62,746 nt of DNA, taken from contig JAPPLB010000168.1 in assembly GCA_028819575.1 (NCBI GenBank), forward strand, positions 1-62,746, read 5' to 3'. This document shows positions 36,179 to 46,316 of this stretch, in pieces (position 1 is the first letter of the stretch; every line of letters begins with the position of its first letter). The notes below the pieces were generated by a model. That model had not been told where the DNA came from. It did no database searches and worked only from the letters and a program-made list of their open reading frames with translations. The stretch comes from Bryobacterales bacterium. Its GTDB lineage: Bacteria > Acidobacteriota > Terriglobia > Bryobacterales > UBA6623. The translations under genes and the position numbers were made by a program.

Positions 36179-37669
36179 TCACGCGATGATGTCGTGGATC
36201 GGATTGCCGAAGTCGAGGTCGAGTCGCTTGCGGCCGGGAACTTCAAGCCGGCGGGCGTCGAGACCGAGTTGGCGCAGGACCGTGGCGTGAACGTCGGTCA
36301 CGTAGTGGCGGTCTTCAACGGCGTGGAATCCGAGCTCGTCGGTGCGGCCGTGGGTGATTCCGGCCTTGATGCCGCCGCCCGCCATCCAGACGGAGAAGCC
36401 GTAGGGATGATGATCACGGCCGGAACCGCCTTCCGCCCCGGGCGTGCGGCCGAACTCGGTTGCCCAGACAACGAGAGTCTCGTCGAGCAGGCCGCGTTGC
36501 TTGAGATCTTTGAGAAGGCCCGCGATGGGTTTATCGACTTGCGGACACAGCGCGTCATAGCTCTTCTTGATCTGCCGGTGACCGTCCCACCTGCCCGCGC
36601 CCGAGTTGCCACCGTGGTAGAGCTGCACAAACCGGACGCCGCGTTCGGAAAGCCGGCGCGCGGCGAGGCATACCTGGCCGAAATCTTTGGTGGTGTCTTC
36701 GTCAAGCCCGTAGAGGCGTCTGGTCTCAGCATTCTCCTGTGCGAATTCCAGAGCTTCGGGAACGGACATCTGCATGCGGAACGCCAGCTCGTAGGATTTG
36801 ATGCGGGCGCGCAGAGCCGGGTCATCGGGGTATTCGACACGTGAGATGTTGTTGAGCTTCTGAAGCAGCTCGAACTCCCGCTGCTGCTCTTGGCGAAACA
36901 CGTCGGGGCCGGGTGAAGCAAAAGGCAGCGGGTTCTCCGGATCCACGTCGATGCCGATGCCGGCATGCTCAGGGCCGAGGTAGCCCGATCCGTGAGTGCC
37001 GTCTCCCCCGCAGCAATCGGCCGGCGACTGTCCAAGCACGATGTAGCTTGGCAGATTGTCGTTCAGCGATCCGAGCCCATAGTGCACCCATGAGCCGATG
37101 GTGGGAAGGTATCCGAAGAAGATATGGCGGCCAGTGTGGAACTGAAGCTGCGCGCCGTGATCGTTGTCGGTGGTCCACATCGAACGAACCACCGCCAGAT
37201 CGTCGACGCACTCGCCGACGTGCGGCCACCAGTCACTCACTTCGATGCCGCTTTGGCCTCGTTTGCGGTAACCCGTCTGCATGGGATACAGGCGGTTCAT
37301 GATCTTGCGCCCCGTGACGATCTCCTGAACGTTTTCCCTGACCAACGGAGAGGTGAGCGCGTCTTTGTAAGGTGTCTCGGCGATCGTCTTGTCGGCGTAC
37401 TTGTTGAGAGCAAACTTAGGGTCGAAGCTCTCGACGTGGCTGACACCGCCGATCATGAAAATCCAGATGACGCGCTTCGCTTTCGGCGTGAAGTGCGGTT
37501 TTCCGTCGGGCGGGGTCCAGGCCTCGTGATAAGCCTCCGAGGCCAAAGCCCGGCCGCCCTGCGTCATCGTCGCCAGAACGAGCCCTGTCAGACCCATGCC
37601 GGCATCGGCGAGAAACGTTCGTCGGCTGGTGCGGTTGCAGGTCAGGCAGTCGGGTATAGGCTTTCGCAT
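36179..37669 (-). CDS. DUF1501 protein, tandem copy 1
   Basis: 496 residues. A Tat signal (TSRRTFLADAGMGLTGLVL) precedes a DUF1501 domain: IWIFMIGGVSHVESFDPK, WTTDNDHGAQLQFHTGR and VVWATEFGRTPGAEGGSGRDHHPYGFSVWMAGG. It is a close paralogue of the gene immediately upstream, spaced by seven bases. It is part of the second PSCyt operon. Confidence 0.87.
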   Translation of the reverse strand: MRKPIPDCLTCNRTSRRTFLADAGMGLTGLVLATMTQGGRALASEAYHEAWTPPDGKPHFTPKAKRVIWIFMIGGVSHVESFDPKFALNKYADKTIAETPYKDALTSPLVRENVQEIVTGRKIMNRLYPMQTGYRKRGQSGIEVSDWWPHVGECVDDLAVVRSMWTTDNDHGAQLQFHTGRHIFFGYLPTIGSWVHYGLGSLNDNLPSYIVLGQSPADCCGGDGTHGSGYLGPEHAGIGIDVDPENPLPFASPGPDVFRQEQQREFELLQKLNNISRVEYPDDPALRARIKSYELAFRMQMSVPEALEFAQENAETRRLYGLDEDTTKDFGQVCLAARRLSERGVRFVQLYHGGNSGAGRWDGHRQIKKSYDALCPQVDKPIAGLLKDLKQRGLLDETLVVWATEFGRTPGAEGGSGRDHHPYGFSVWMAGGGIKAGITHGRTDELGFHAVEDRHYVTDVHATVLRQLGLDARRLEVPGRKRLDLDFGNPIHDIIA

Positions 37670-37676
37670 AGGGGCT

Positions 37677-39170
37677 CTAGACCATGATGTCCGTGATGGG
37701 GTGGCCGAAGTCGATGTCGAGGCGCTTGCGCCCGGGAATTTCGAGCCGTCTCGGATCGAGTCCCAGCAAGCGCATGACCGTGGCATGCGCATCGGTTACG
37801 TAATGGCGGTTCTCGACGGCATGGAAGCCCAGTTCATCGGTGGCGCCGTGCACGTGTCCGCCCTTGACGCCGCCGCCGGCCATCCAGATGGAAAAGGCGT
37901 AGGGGTGGTGGTCACGTCCGGTTGAGCCTTCCGCGCCGGGCGTGCGGCCGAACTCGGTGGCCCACACGACGAGCGTGTCGTCGAGCATCCCGCGCTGCTT
38001 GAGATCCTTGAGCAGTCCGGCAATCGGCTTGTCCACTTTGGCGCAGAGATCGTTATAGCTTTTCTTCAGAGCGCTGTGAGCGTCCCACCTGTTGGACGAC
38101 GTGCCGTGGTAGACCTGCACGAAACGTACGTCGCGCTCCGCCAGCCGCCGGGCCGCAAGGCAGACTTCACCAAAAGGCCGGGTGATCTCGTGGTCCAAGC
38201 CGTAGAGCCGCTCGGTCTCTTCACTTTCCTCGGCAAGCCGCATTGCATCCGGGACGGCCGTCTGCATGCGAAACGCAAGCTCATATGACTTGATGCGCGC
38301 CCGCATCTTCGGGTCGTCCGGATACTCTACACCGGCCAATCGATTGAGTTTCTTGAGGAACTCGAATTCTCGTTTCTGCTCGGTTCGGTATACATCCGGG
38401 CCTGGTGAGGCGAACGGCAGCGGGTTATCGGGATCGACTTCAATCGGCACGCCGGCGTTCTCGGGACCCAGATAGCCCGCCCCGTGGGCGCCAACTCCGC
38501 CGCAGCAATCGCCGGGCGGTTCGCCCAGCACGACGAACTGCGGCAGGTTCTCGTTCAGCGATCCCAGTCCATAGTGGACCCATGACCCGACTGTGGGCAG
38601 ATAGCCGTCGAAGATATGCCGGCCGGTGTGGAACTGCAGGATGGCACCATGGTCGTTGTCAGTGGTCCACATCGAGCGGATAACGGAAAGGTCATCGACG
38701 CACTCGCCCACATGGGGCCACCAGTCACTCACCTCAATGCCGCTCTGCCCACGCTTGCGGTGGCCGATCTGAAGCGGAAAGAGATTCATGCGCAGATGCC
38801 GCGTATTGCCGGCTTCGAGCGCCTGGACATTTTCCTTGACGAAGCCCGCCGTCAGGACATCTTTGTACGGCGTTTCGGCGATCGTCTTGCCGCCGTACCT
38901 GGTGACGGCCGGTTTGGGATCGAAACTCTCGATGTGGCTGACGCCGCCGAGCATGAAAATCCAGATGACGCGCTTGGCCTTGGGCGCGAAATGCGGTTTG
39001 CCGTCAGGCGGAGCCCAGGTGCCGTTCGGAAGAGTAGTGGCGCTGATGCCATCACGCGCCAATAGCGCGCCGAGCGCCAACCCGGTGAAGCCCATCCCTG
39101 CATCGGCAAGAAATGTACGGCGGCTTGGTCCGCAACAACCCGTCGTGGCGAATGGCAGGCGACTCTTCAT
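37677..39170 (-). CDS. DUF1501 protein, tandem copy 2
   Basis: 497 residues. Tat signal SRRTFLADAGMGFTGLALG; the same landmarks as its neighbour (FMLGGVSHIESFDPK, WATEFGRTPGAEGSTGRDHHPYAFSIWMAGGG). The two align over their full length, so they arose by tandem duplication and have kept the same ligands. It starts seven bases after the end of the large PSCyt gene, with which it must be co-transcribed. Confidence 0.87.
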   Translation of the reverse strand: MKSRLPFATTGCCGPSRRTFLADAGMGFTGLALGALLARDGISATTLPNGTWAPPDGKPHFAPKAKRVIWIFMLGGVSHIESFDPKPAVTRYGGKTIAETPYKDVLTAGFVKENVQALEAGNTRHLRMNLFPLQIGHRKRGQSGIEVSDWWPHVGECVDDLSVIRSMWTTDNDHGAILQFHTGRHIFDGYLPTVGSWVHYGLGSLNENLPQFVVLGEPPGDCCGGVGAHGAGYLGPENAGVPIEVDPDNPLPFASPGPDVYRTEQKREFEFLKKLNRLAGVEYPDDPKMRARIKSYELAFRMQTAVPDAMRLAEESEETERLYGLDHEITRPFGEVCLAARRLAERDVRFVQVYHGTSSNRWDAHSALKKSYNDLCAKVDKPIAGLLKDLKQRGMLDDTLVVWATEFGRTPGAEGSTGRDHHPYAFSIWMAGGGVKGGHVHGATDELGFHAVENRHYVTDAHATVMRLLGLDPRRLEIPGRKRLDIDFGHPITDIMV

Positions 39171-39177
39171 AACCGGT

Positions 39178-42100
39178 CTAACGAATCGTGACGAACTCGT
39201 TGTGATTGAACATCACGTGAACGAAGCTCTCCCGCGCCCTCGTATGCGGATCGGATGACGGCGGAACCTTTTCGTTCTTTTCGCCGGTCTCGAACGGCTT
39301 CAGGTCCGCAGCCGAGGCGTAAAGCATTCCTTGCTCATGAATGTAGTTCGCTGACGCTTCCCTTTCCGCCTGGGAGGGAGGACGCCCGAGAAGCATGTCG
39401 AACGCATTCTCGACGAACTGGATGTCACGACTCTTCTCACGCCCGACCTTGTCGTTCAGAACGCCAGTCAGGACGCGGGACATCTGCAGACTGATCTTGC
39501 TGTTGGAGAGTGAAAGGGCCTGGTGCGGAGTGATGCTCTCGTTGCGGCGGAAGCATTCATTCGGGCTGGCCGCATCCCACAAGCGCAGGAAGGTCATCTG
39601 CGTATCCGGAGTGTGCTGGAAGTAGAGGCTGCGCCGGAACTGTTCCTCGCCCTGGTCGGCTGGGATCTCGGGACCACCCATTTCGAAGTCAAGCTGCCCC
39701 GACAGGTAGAGCAGGCTGTCACGGACGGCTTCGGCCTCCATGCGCCGCGGGTTCATGCGCCAGAGGTAGATGTTGTCACGATCCTTCTCACGGTTCGGGT
39801 TTTCGGTGGCGGCCCACGACTGCATCCGATAAGCATTGCTCGTCACCATCAGACGGTGCATGTGGCGCATGCTCCAGCCGCTTTCCATGAACTCGACCGC
39901 GAGCCAGTCGAGCAACTCGGGGTTCGAAGGCGGCTGGCCACTCGAGCCGAAATTGAACATCGTCGGGACAATACCCTCGCCGAAATGCCGCAGCCACATG
40001 TGATTCACGGCAACACGAGCTGTGAGGGGATTCTCTTCGTTGGCGATCCAGCGTGCGAGCGCGGTGCGGCGCCCGGTGGTTGTCCGCGGATACTCTTCAC
40101 CGATAGCAGTGTACGTTTCACCCGGGCCCTTGAGGGCGTCGAGCGCGGCCTGCAGCTTGCCCTGCGCTTCTTTGATGCGTTTCTCGTCGGCGAATTTCTT
40201 CTCTTCCTCTTTCCCGTCGTCCTTTTTCGATGCGTCGTCTTTCTTCGCTTCCTCGTCCTTCGGGTTGGGATTGAGCAGAGCTTCGGTCAACTCCTCGCGA
40301 GCTTCGAACACGTCGGCCTCGGCCTTGAGGATTCTTGCCTCGCGCTCCTTCTTGAGCGCCGTTTCCGTCAGGGCCTCGGCGTCGGCATCGGCAAGCAGGC
40401 CGTGCTTCGCTTTGTCAGCTTCAATACGCGCTTCCAAGGCCGGAATGTGGGCTTGTGCGGCGACAAGACGTTTTTCCGCAAGCGTCACCTTGGCCTCGGC
40501 GCGGCGTAGTTGACGGAGGTTGTCGCGCAACTCTTGTTGGTTCGCAAGCGCTGCTTCGTCCTCGGTTGATTCGATGGCGCGGTTCCCATCGGCCAACAGA
40601 ACGGGTTCTTCCACCGCACTGCCCGAAGCCGCCAGATTACGCCTTGCTTCGTCGAGTTCCTTCTTGGCTTCAACAAGGGTTTTCTCGGCTTCCGCGACGT
40701 CTTCGCGGGCTTTGGCGAGCAAGTCTTCATGCACAAACGTCCGAATCGCCGGGTAGTAGACTTCGCGCGGCAATTCCACCGGCTCGATGTTCAGGTCGCC
40801 GCTGCCGAACATACGGGGCACGCCGGGGCTGAGGGGGTTGTCCTCGTCCGGATTGTTCTCATTGCCGCGAATGAAGCGGTACGTCTGAGCACCGGCATCG
40901 GCGTCGTAGGCTCGCGATAGTCCGGCTTTCTCGGTGTCGGGCTCCCCAGGGACGCGATCCATGCGGATCTTGTGGGGCTCGAAGAAAGCGCGCAGGCGGT
41001 AGTAGTCGGTCTGCAGGATCGGATCGTACTTGTGGTCGTGGCAGCGCGCGCACTTCATCGTGATGCCGAGGAATGACGTAGCCGTGTATTCGACCGTGTC
41101 CTGCAACCACACGTTGCGATTGAACATGTACCAGTTGCGCGCGAGATAACCGGTGGCGCGAGCAGTGTCCTCGTCATCGGGCGCGAGCTCGTCGCCGGCC
41201 AGCATCTCAGTAATCATTTGGTCGTAGGGCTTTTCGTCGTTGACGGACTGGACGATCCAATCGCGCCAACGCCAGACGTGGCGATGGCTGTAGCGAACCT
41301 GGTTTTGCCTCACCCACCCGTACCAATCGCTGTAGCGCCAAACGTCCATCCAGTGCCTTCCCCAGCGCTCACCGTAACGAGGACTCTCCAGCAGCTTGTC
41401 GACGATGTTGTCGTAGGCGTTGGGCGACGTGTCAGCGAGGAATACCTGCATCTCCTCTTGCGTCGGCGGCAATCCGGTCAGATCGAGATAGACACGCCGC
41501 AACAGCGCGCGCTTGTTGGCGGCCGGGACCGGCTGCAGGCCTTTCTCGTCATGCCTGGCGGCCACAAAGGCGTCGATGGGATTTCGAACCCACACGGTGT
41601 TCTTGACTTGAGGCGTCTCGGGGCGCCGCGGCTGCTGAAACGCCCAGTGGGTGCTGCGGATGGCGCCTGACGACGCCTTGAGCAAGCCCTCGAAAGGCGC
41701 TCCGGAGTCGATCCATTCCCGGAGTCGATCGATCGTCTCTGACGGCAGCTTCTCCGAGCGAAAAGGCATATGCGGCTCGGCGAGGTGCGCGACTGCCTTG
41801 TAGAGCTTGCTCTGTTGCGCTTGGCCCGGCTCGACGACTTTGCCGTTCTCGCCGCCGGCAAGCAGGGCATCGCGCGTCGAGAGATCGAGACCCGAAGCCT
41901 TCGTTTCGGGCGAGTGGCATTTCAGACAGGTGCTCTCGAAAAGAGGCTGAACGTGTTCGCGAAAGAGCTGCACACCCTTTGCGCGGCGCTCGTCCAGCGG
42001 GCCTTCGGCGACAACGGAATCTCCGTAGACCGCCCCCGCCTCGATCCAGGCCTCGATGTCCGCGATCTCTTCCGGCGACAGGCGAGCCGTACCCAACGGC

Positions 42101-42420
42101 ATGAAGGGCTGCGACTGGTGGGTGATGGTCTTGTAGAGCAGGCTCCTCGACGGGTTGCCGGGGACGATGGCCGGTCCGTTATCGCCGCCCAGCATCAGGC
42201 CGGCCCGCGAAGTGAGATCGAGCTTCGATACGTCAGAATCGGGATTGTGGCAACTGAAGCACTGCTGCTCGAAGACGGGCTGGATATTTGTCGAGAAGAA
42301 GGCAGGATCGGCGGGATCCGGTTGCTGCGCGGAGAGGAGATTTGCCGCCAGCAGCATGATGGTCAGCACTGCCAGCACCCTTACCGAAAAAAGTTGTGCT
42401 TCTCTACATCCTCGAGGCAT
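39178..42420 (-). CDS. Large PSCyt protein: two cytochrome c-type domains, DUF1549, coiled coil, DUF1553
   Basis: 1,080 residues. The signal peptide (VLAVLTIMLLAANLLSAQ) fixes the start at 42420; an open frame continues upstream but reads a different gene's strand. Two planctomycete-type cytochrome domains carry CFSCHNPDSD and CLKCHSPETK. DUF1549 contains KCARCHDHKYDPI. A Glu/Lys/Ala-rich coiled coil of about 180 residues, including an acidic-basic run KKDDASKKDDGKEEEKK, separates it from DUF1553 (RWIANEENPLTARVAVNHMW). It heads an operon with two DUF1501 genes and probably acts in the periplasm in electron transfer coupled to degradation of an unknown substrate. Confidence 0.87.
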   Translation of the reverse strand: MPRGCREAQLFSVRVLAVLTIMLLAANLLSAQQPDPADPAFFSTNIQPVFEQQCFSCHNPDSDVSKLDLTSRAGLMLGGDNGPAIVPGNPSRSLLYKTITHQSQPFMPLGTARLSPEEIADIEAWIEAGAVYGDSVVAEGPLDERRAKGVQLFREHVQPLFESTCLKCHSPETKASGLDLSTRDALLAGGENGKVVEPGQAQQSKLYKAVAHLAEPHMPFRSEKLPSETIDRLREWIDSGAPFEGLLKASSGAIRSTHWAFQQPRRPETPQVKNTVWVRNPIDAFVAARHDEKGLQPVPAANKRALLRRVYLDLTGLPPTQEEMQVFLADTSPNAYDNIVDKLLESPRYGERWGRHWMDVWRYSDWYGWVRQNQVRYSHRHVWRWRDWIVQSVNDEKPYDQMITEMLAGDELAPDDEDTARATGYLARNWYMFNRNVWLQDTVEYTATSFLGITMKCARCHDHKYDPILQTDYYRLRAFFEPHKIRMDRVPGEPDTEKAGLSRAYDADAGAQTYRFIRGNENNPDEDNPLSPGVPRMFGSGDLNIEPVELPREVYYPAIRTFVHEDLLAKAREDVAEAEKTLVEAKKELDEARRNLAASGSAVEEPVLLADGNRAIESTEDEAALANQQELRDNLRQLRRAEAKVTLAEKRLVAAQAHIPALEARIEADKAKHGLLADADAEALTETALKKEREARILKAEADVFEAREELTEALLNPNPKDEEAKKDDASKKDDGKEEEKKFADEKRIKEAQGKLQAALDALKGPGETYTAIGEEYPRTTTGRRTALARWIANEENPLTARVAVNHMWLRHFGEGIVPTMFNFGSSGQPPSNPELLDWLAVEFMESGWSMRHMHRLMVTSNAYRMQSWAATENPNREKDRDNIYLWRMNPRRMEAEAVRDSLLYLSGQLDFEMGGPEIPADQGEEQFRRSLYFQHTPDTQMTFLRLWDAASPNECFRRNESITPHQALSLSNSKISLQMSRVLTGVLNDKVGREKSRDIQFVENAFDMLLGRPPSQAEREASANYIHEQGMLYASAADLKPFETGEKNEKVPPSSDPHTRARESFVHVMFNHNEFVTIR

Positions 42421-42535
42421 TCGTAGATCACCCGCCAAGAATCCAATTTTCCTGTTTATAGGATACTGCAAAACCGTTTGCGATGGACTCTGTATCGCGG
42501 CCTGTTCAGCCTGCCGGACAAAAGGCTGACGGGAC

Positions 42536-44389
42536 TCACTGCGAGGATTCCGACGGCCGCCGCCGTTGCTGATAGACGCGCAGGGCGTCGATCGCCTTTT
42601 GCCGTTCGCCTTTACGGCGGTACATGTTGCCGAGAAGAAAGTGGATCTGACCGTCGGAGTCGGCGGGAGCGCTTTCCAGAACGAGAATCGCCTCATCGAT
42701 TTGCCCGCTTTCATCGAGGGCGGTCGCGAGTTTGCGCCGCGACGGCTCGTCGCCGGGGTTGAGCCTGACGGCGCGGCGGAGCAGCGGGATAGCATCCGCG
42801 GTTCGATCGAGGGACAGGAAGACATCAGCCAGCAACGCGTTGGCGCGCGGGTGATGGGGAGACGCCTGCAGAACCTGCTCCAGCAGCGGCGCCGCTTCGT
42901 CGGCCCTGCCGATCCGCGCCTTGAACCGAGCATAGGCCATGAGAGACCGAGGGTCGGAACCCGCTGCCAGAAGAGCGTTCCGATGGGCGGTATCGGCGCT
43001 TTCCAGGTTGCCTTGCCTCTCGAATTCCCGGGCGCGGAGCCCGGCCAGAAGCGGCGAGTTCGGCTTCAGCCGGGCCGATTGCCGGTAGGCCCTCTGCGCG
43101 AGGCGAAGCAGCACCTGGAAACTCAAATACCGGTCCCTGGGGTTTTCCGGAAGGATCGACAGCAGGGCCGCAGTGGCCGCGGGCACGGCCCCCTGGATCT
43201 CCAAGCAGGAGGCCATGACAAGAGTCCGTTCGACGCGCCCGGCCGCATTCGCAGGGAAGGAGCGTTTCGCCACCGCCTGGCGGCACTTCGTCCGGGCGGC
43301 GTCCGAGCCGGAGAATTCGGTCTGCAGTTCCTGGCCGGAGTCCTTCACGGTGAAGGTCAGACAGGCCGGCCATACTGCCAGGAGCCGGCGAACCGCCTCC
43401 GCCAAGCCTGCCTGGTCTTGCAGGCCCATGCCGACGTCCACCAGACCTTGCAAGGCCCGGCAGTGTCCGGGTTCGTTGCCGAGGATGGCCTCGAAATCAG
43501 TTTTGGCGGCGGCGAGGTCACCGTTCGCCAGACGGTAGTAGCCGTAGGCCAATCGTCCCTCGCTATTCTCCGGATCACGGGCCAGTGCTTCCCCAAGCCT
43601 GCTCTCGGCCAGAGCGTATTTCTTTTCATCGAGGGACTGCTGGACGTCCGCCAGGATCCGATAGTAGCCACTGTTGCCGGAAGCAACCGCCGAATCACTC
43701 GATCCGTCTTCCAGCCGCCTGACGAGCACAGCGGCCATCGCGGAATAGGCCTCGCCTAGATGGAAGTAGAGCGCGGCGTTGCCGGGAGTCAAGCTGATCT
43801 GCCGGAGATACTGCAACGCGGAAGCCTGATACTCGTTCAGCGCGAAGTAGGAGGCGGCAAGAAAAGGCCGTGCTTCATCACTGGCGGGTTCGAGCGAAAG
43901 GTACCGTTCAAGCAGAGGCACCGCTTCGGCATAGCGGTCGAGGTTGTAGTACGAGGCCCCCAGAAACAACATCGCCGATCGCAGCTCAGGGTCCTGTTCG
44001 ACGACCTGAGAAAGAATCCGCACCGCTTCGAGATAGCGTTGCTGCGAGTGGTAGACGAGGCCGAGATTCAGCTTGACGGCCGCCCAATCGGGGCGCCGCT
44101 CGAGCATGCGTTCATAGAGGCGGGCGGCTTCCGGGAGGTCGTTCGCCTGCTCCGCCGATTCCGCACCTGCAACCAGTTCCTCGATCGGGACGGCGTTCGT
44201 CTCGATAGCGTCTTTCGCCCTAGCAGCTTCGCGGGAGCTGGCCGGCAGAGGGGGTTGCGCGGGGGCTTGCGCCTGCGCAGGGGGCATGACGGAAACCGTC
44301 GCGAGTATGGCGACCAGGAGCGCCGCTGCGCGCCGACGCCAACCCTTCCGGGCTCGTCGTTTCCACACAAACGGTATCCTATCACGCAC
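42536..44389 (-). CDS. Exported TPR protein
   Basis: 617 residues from GTG 44389; GTG 44368 is an alternative. A signal peptide (AAALLVAILATVSVMPPAQAQ) is followed by about ten TPR units, for example AAVKLNLGLVYHSQQRYLEAVRILSQVVEQDP and SHHPRANALLADVFLSLDRTADAIPLLRRAVRLNP. TPRs bind partner proteins. It lies back to back with the FG-GAP gene; the same two families are paired at 58-61 kb. Confidence 0.8.
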   Translation of the reverse strand: MRDRIPFVWKRRARKGWRRRAAALLVAILATVSVMPPAQAQAPAQPPLPASSREAARAKDAIETNAVPIEELVAGAESAEQANDLPEAARLYERMLERRPDWAAVKLNLGLVYHSQQRYLEAVRILSQVVEQDPELRSAMLFLGASYYNLDRYAEAVPLLERYLSLEPASDEARPFLAASYFALNEYQASALQYLRQISLTPGNAALYFHLGEAYSAMAAVLVRRLEDGSSDSAVASGNSGYYRILADVQQSLDEKKYALAESRLGEALARDPENSEGRLAYGYYRLANGDLAAAKTDFEAILGNEPGHCRALQGLVDVGMGLQDQAGLAEAVRRLLAVWPACLTFTVKDSGQELQTEFSGSDAARTKCRQAVAKRSFPANAAGRVERTLVMASCLEIQGAVPAATAALLSILPENPRDRYLSFQVLLRLAQRAYRQSARLKPNSPLLAGLRAREFERQGNLESADTAHRNALLAAGSDPRSLMAYARFKARIGRADEAAPLLEQVLQASPHHPRANALLADVFLSLDRTADAIPLLRRAVRLNPGDEPSRRKLATALDESGQIDEAILVLESAPADSDGQIHFLLGNMYRRKGERQKAIDALRVYQQRRRPSESSQ

Positions 44390-44443
44390 TTTTACTTATG
44401 CTTCTATGAAGAGTTCGCCGTCGCCGCCGGCGCTCCGGATGCC

Positions 44444-46132
44444 ATGAAACCCGGCCTTCGCTCACCGCTGCTGATCGTCTTCGCATGCCTGGCTGCCGTG
44501 CTTTCGGCGCAGGACAAGCCACGGATTCGCTTTACGGACACGGCGTCGGCGTCCGGCGTAACCGTAGTGAACCTTTGCGGCGGCAAAGAGACGAAAGACT
44601 ACATTGTCGAGATCAATGGCAATGGCGCGGCCTTCTTCGACTACGACAACGATGGCGACATGGACCTGCTCGTCGTCAATGGCTCAACGCTGGACAACAT
44701 GGCCGGCGGCGGGGATCCGATGGCCGTTCTGTACCGCAACGACGGCGATGGGGCGTTCAGCGACGTGACAGAGGCCGGCAAGCTGAGCCGCAGCGGTTGG
44801 GGCATGGGGGCCTGTGTCGCGGACTACGACAACGACGGACACCAGGACGTGTATCTCACGGCCTATGGCTCCGACGTGCTCTACAAGAACAATGGCGCCG
44901 GCGCGTTCGTCGATGCCACCGAGAAAGCCGGTATCGCCAATCCCGGTTGGGCGACGAACTGCGCTTTCGGCGACTACGACCTCGACGGCGACGTCGATCT
45001 TTACGTAGCGAACTACTTGCGGTTCGACCTGGAAACCGTCCCCAAGCGAGGAGCCAACGAGCTTTGCAAGTACATGGGCAGGGATGTCCTGTGCGGCCCC
45101 CGCGGGCTGGAGGGAGAGCCGGATGTCCTCTACCGCAACAACGGCGACGGAACATTCAGCGACGTTACGAAGGACAGCGGCGCAGCGCAGCCGGCTTTCT
45201 ACGGATTCGGCGTCGTCTTCACGGACCTGAACAACGACCTCTATCCGGAGATCTACGTGGCGAACGACTCGAAGCCAAGCTTTCTTTTCGCGAACCGGAA
45301 GAACGGCACCTTCAGCGAGGAAGGCCTCTTTGCCGGCGTCGCTCTGAACGCCGCGGGGACCGAGCAGGCCAGCATGGGAGTCGCTGTCGGCGATTACAAC
45401 AACGACGGTTCACTGGATCTCTTCATTACGAACTTCTCGCAGGACTCGAATGTCCTCTACCAGAACGACGGCTCGGCGTTCTTCACGGACGTGACATTTC
45501 CGGCGGGACTCGGCTCCACGTCGATGGCCTATCTGGGCTGGGGAACTTCGTTTGTCGATCTCGACAACGACGGGTTCCTCGATCTGTTCATCGCCAACGG
45601 ACACGTTTATCCCGAGATCGACACCTTCGAGATCGAATCCAGGTATCACGAGCCGCGGCAGGTCTACCGCAACCTCGGAGACGGCCGTTTTCAGGAACTG
45701 ACCGAAGACATCGCAGGACCGCTCGTCGACAACAAGTCCAGCCGGGGCGCCGCCTTTGCCGACTATGACAACGACGGCGACATCGACATTCTCGTGGTGA
45801 ACATGAACGAGCCGCCGTCGCTGCTGCGCAACGACACGGCATCCGGACACCACTGGATCGGGTTCCGGCTTGTCGGAAAAAAAAGCAACCGCGACGGGAT
45901 CGGCGCCCGCGTCACCCTCTCGGCGGGAGGGATGCGGCAGACCCGCGAAGTGCGCAGCGGAGGCAGCTATCTCTCGCACAACGACTTCCGCGCGCATTTC
46001 GGACTGGGCCGGGCGGAGAAGATCGAGGCCGTCGAAGTCCGCTGGCCGAGCGGCCTTGCCGAAACCTTCCCGGCGCTCGAGGCCGGCCGCTACCACAGGC
46101 TGCAAGAAGGCGAAGGAGCCGCCGAGGACTAA
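44444..46132 (+). CDS. FG-GAP/VCBS and ASPIC-UnbV exported protein
   Basis: 562 residues. MKPGLRSPLLIVFACLAAVLSAQ is a signal peptide. Repeats of the type AFFDYDNDGDMDLLVVNG, VADYDNDGHQDVYLT, FGDYDLDGDVDLYVANY and FVDLDNDGFLDLFIANGHVYP form a calcium-binding beta-propeller. The C-terminal ASPIC/UnbV module is GFRLVGKKSNRDGIGARVTL...SYLSHNDFRAHFGLG. It resembles CRTAC1-type proteins and is probably a cell-surface or periplasmic binding protein. The TAA stop overlaps the left TA of an E1 element. Confidence 0.87.
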   Translation: MKPGLRSPLLIVFACLAAVLSAQDKPRIRFTDTASASGVTVVNLCGGKETKDYIVEINGNGAAFFDYDNDGDMDLLVVNGSTLDNMAGGGDPMAVLYRNDGDGAFSDVTEAGKLSRSGWGMGACVADYDNDGHQDVYLTAYGSDVLYKNNGAGAFVDATEKAGIANPGWATNCAFGDYDLDGDVDLYVANYLRFDLETVPKRGANELCKYMGRDVLCGPRGLEGEPDVLYRNNGDGTFSDVTKDSGAAQPAFYGFGVVFTDLNNDLYPEIYVANDSKPSFLFANRKNGTFSEEGLFAGVALNAAGTEQASMGVAVGDYNNDGSLDLFITNFSQDSNVLYQNDGSAFFTDVTFPAGLGSTSMAYLGWGTSFVDLDNDGFLDLFIANGHVYPEIDTFEIESRYHEPRQVYRNLGDGRFQELTEDIAGPLVDNKSSRGAAFADYDNDGDIDILVVNMNEPPSLLRNDTASGHHWIGFRLVGKKSNRDGIGARVTLSAGGMRQTREVRSGGSYLSHNDFRAHFGLGRAEKIEAVEVRWPSGLAETFPALEAGRYHRLQEGEGAAED

Positions 46133-46312
46133 CCTGCATTTCTCACCACCCGACGGTCGAAGCACGCCATACGACCGCCATGACTTCGTTGCGCTTGCTT
46201 GCCGTGCTCGACGTACTGTTCAAGTACGCCTGCGCGCGCCAAGCGGCTCGCGCCTCGTCCTAACGGCCCTCTCACCCACTTCGCCTCGCCACGTGGTGAG
46301 ACATGCAGGCTA
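46130..46312 (-). repeat. E1 complete copy (A + B modules), reverse orientation
   Basis: Ends TAACCTGCATTTCTCACC and GGTGAGACATGCAGGCTA, with the B module read on the minus strand. The left TAA is the stop codon of the FG-GAP gene; the right edge lies four bases from the Sel1 gene stop. It fills the convergent junction exactly. Confidence 0.93.
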
Positions 46313-46316
46313 AGGG

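Noticed and set aside
42421-42933. Upstream extension of the large PSCyt frame
   Set aside because: Lies opposite/over the TPR gene, lacks family similarity, and a signal peptide clearly begins at 42420.
43760-44443. Upstream extension of the FG-GAP frame
   Set aside because: It covers the divergent TPR gene and precedes a clear signal peptide at 44444.
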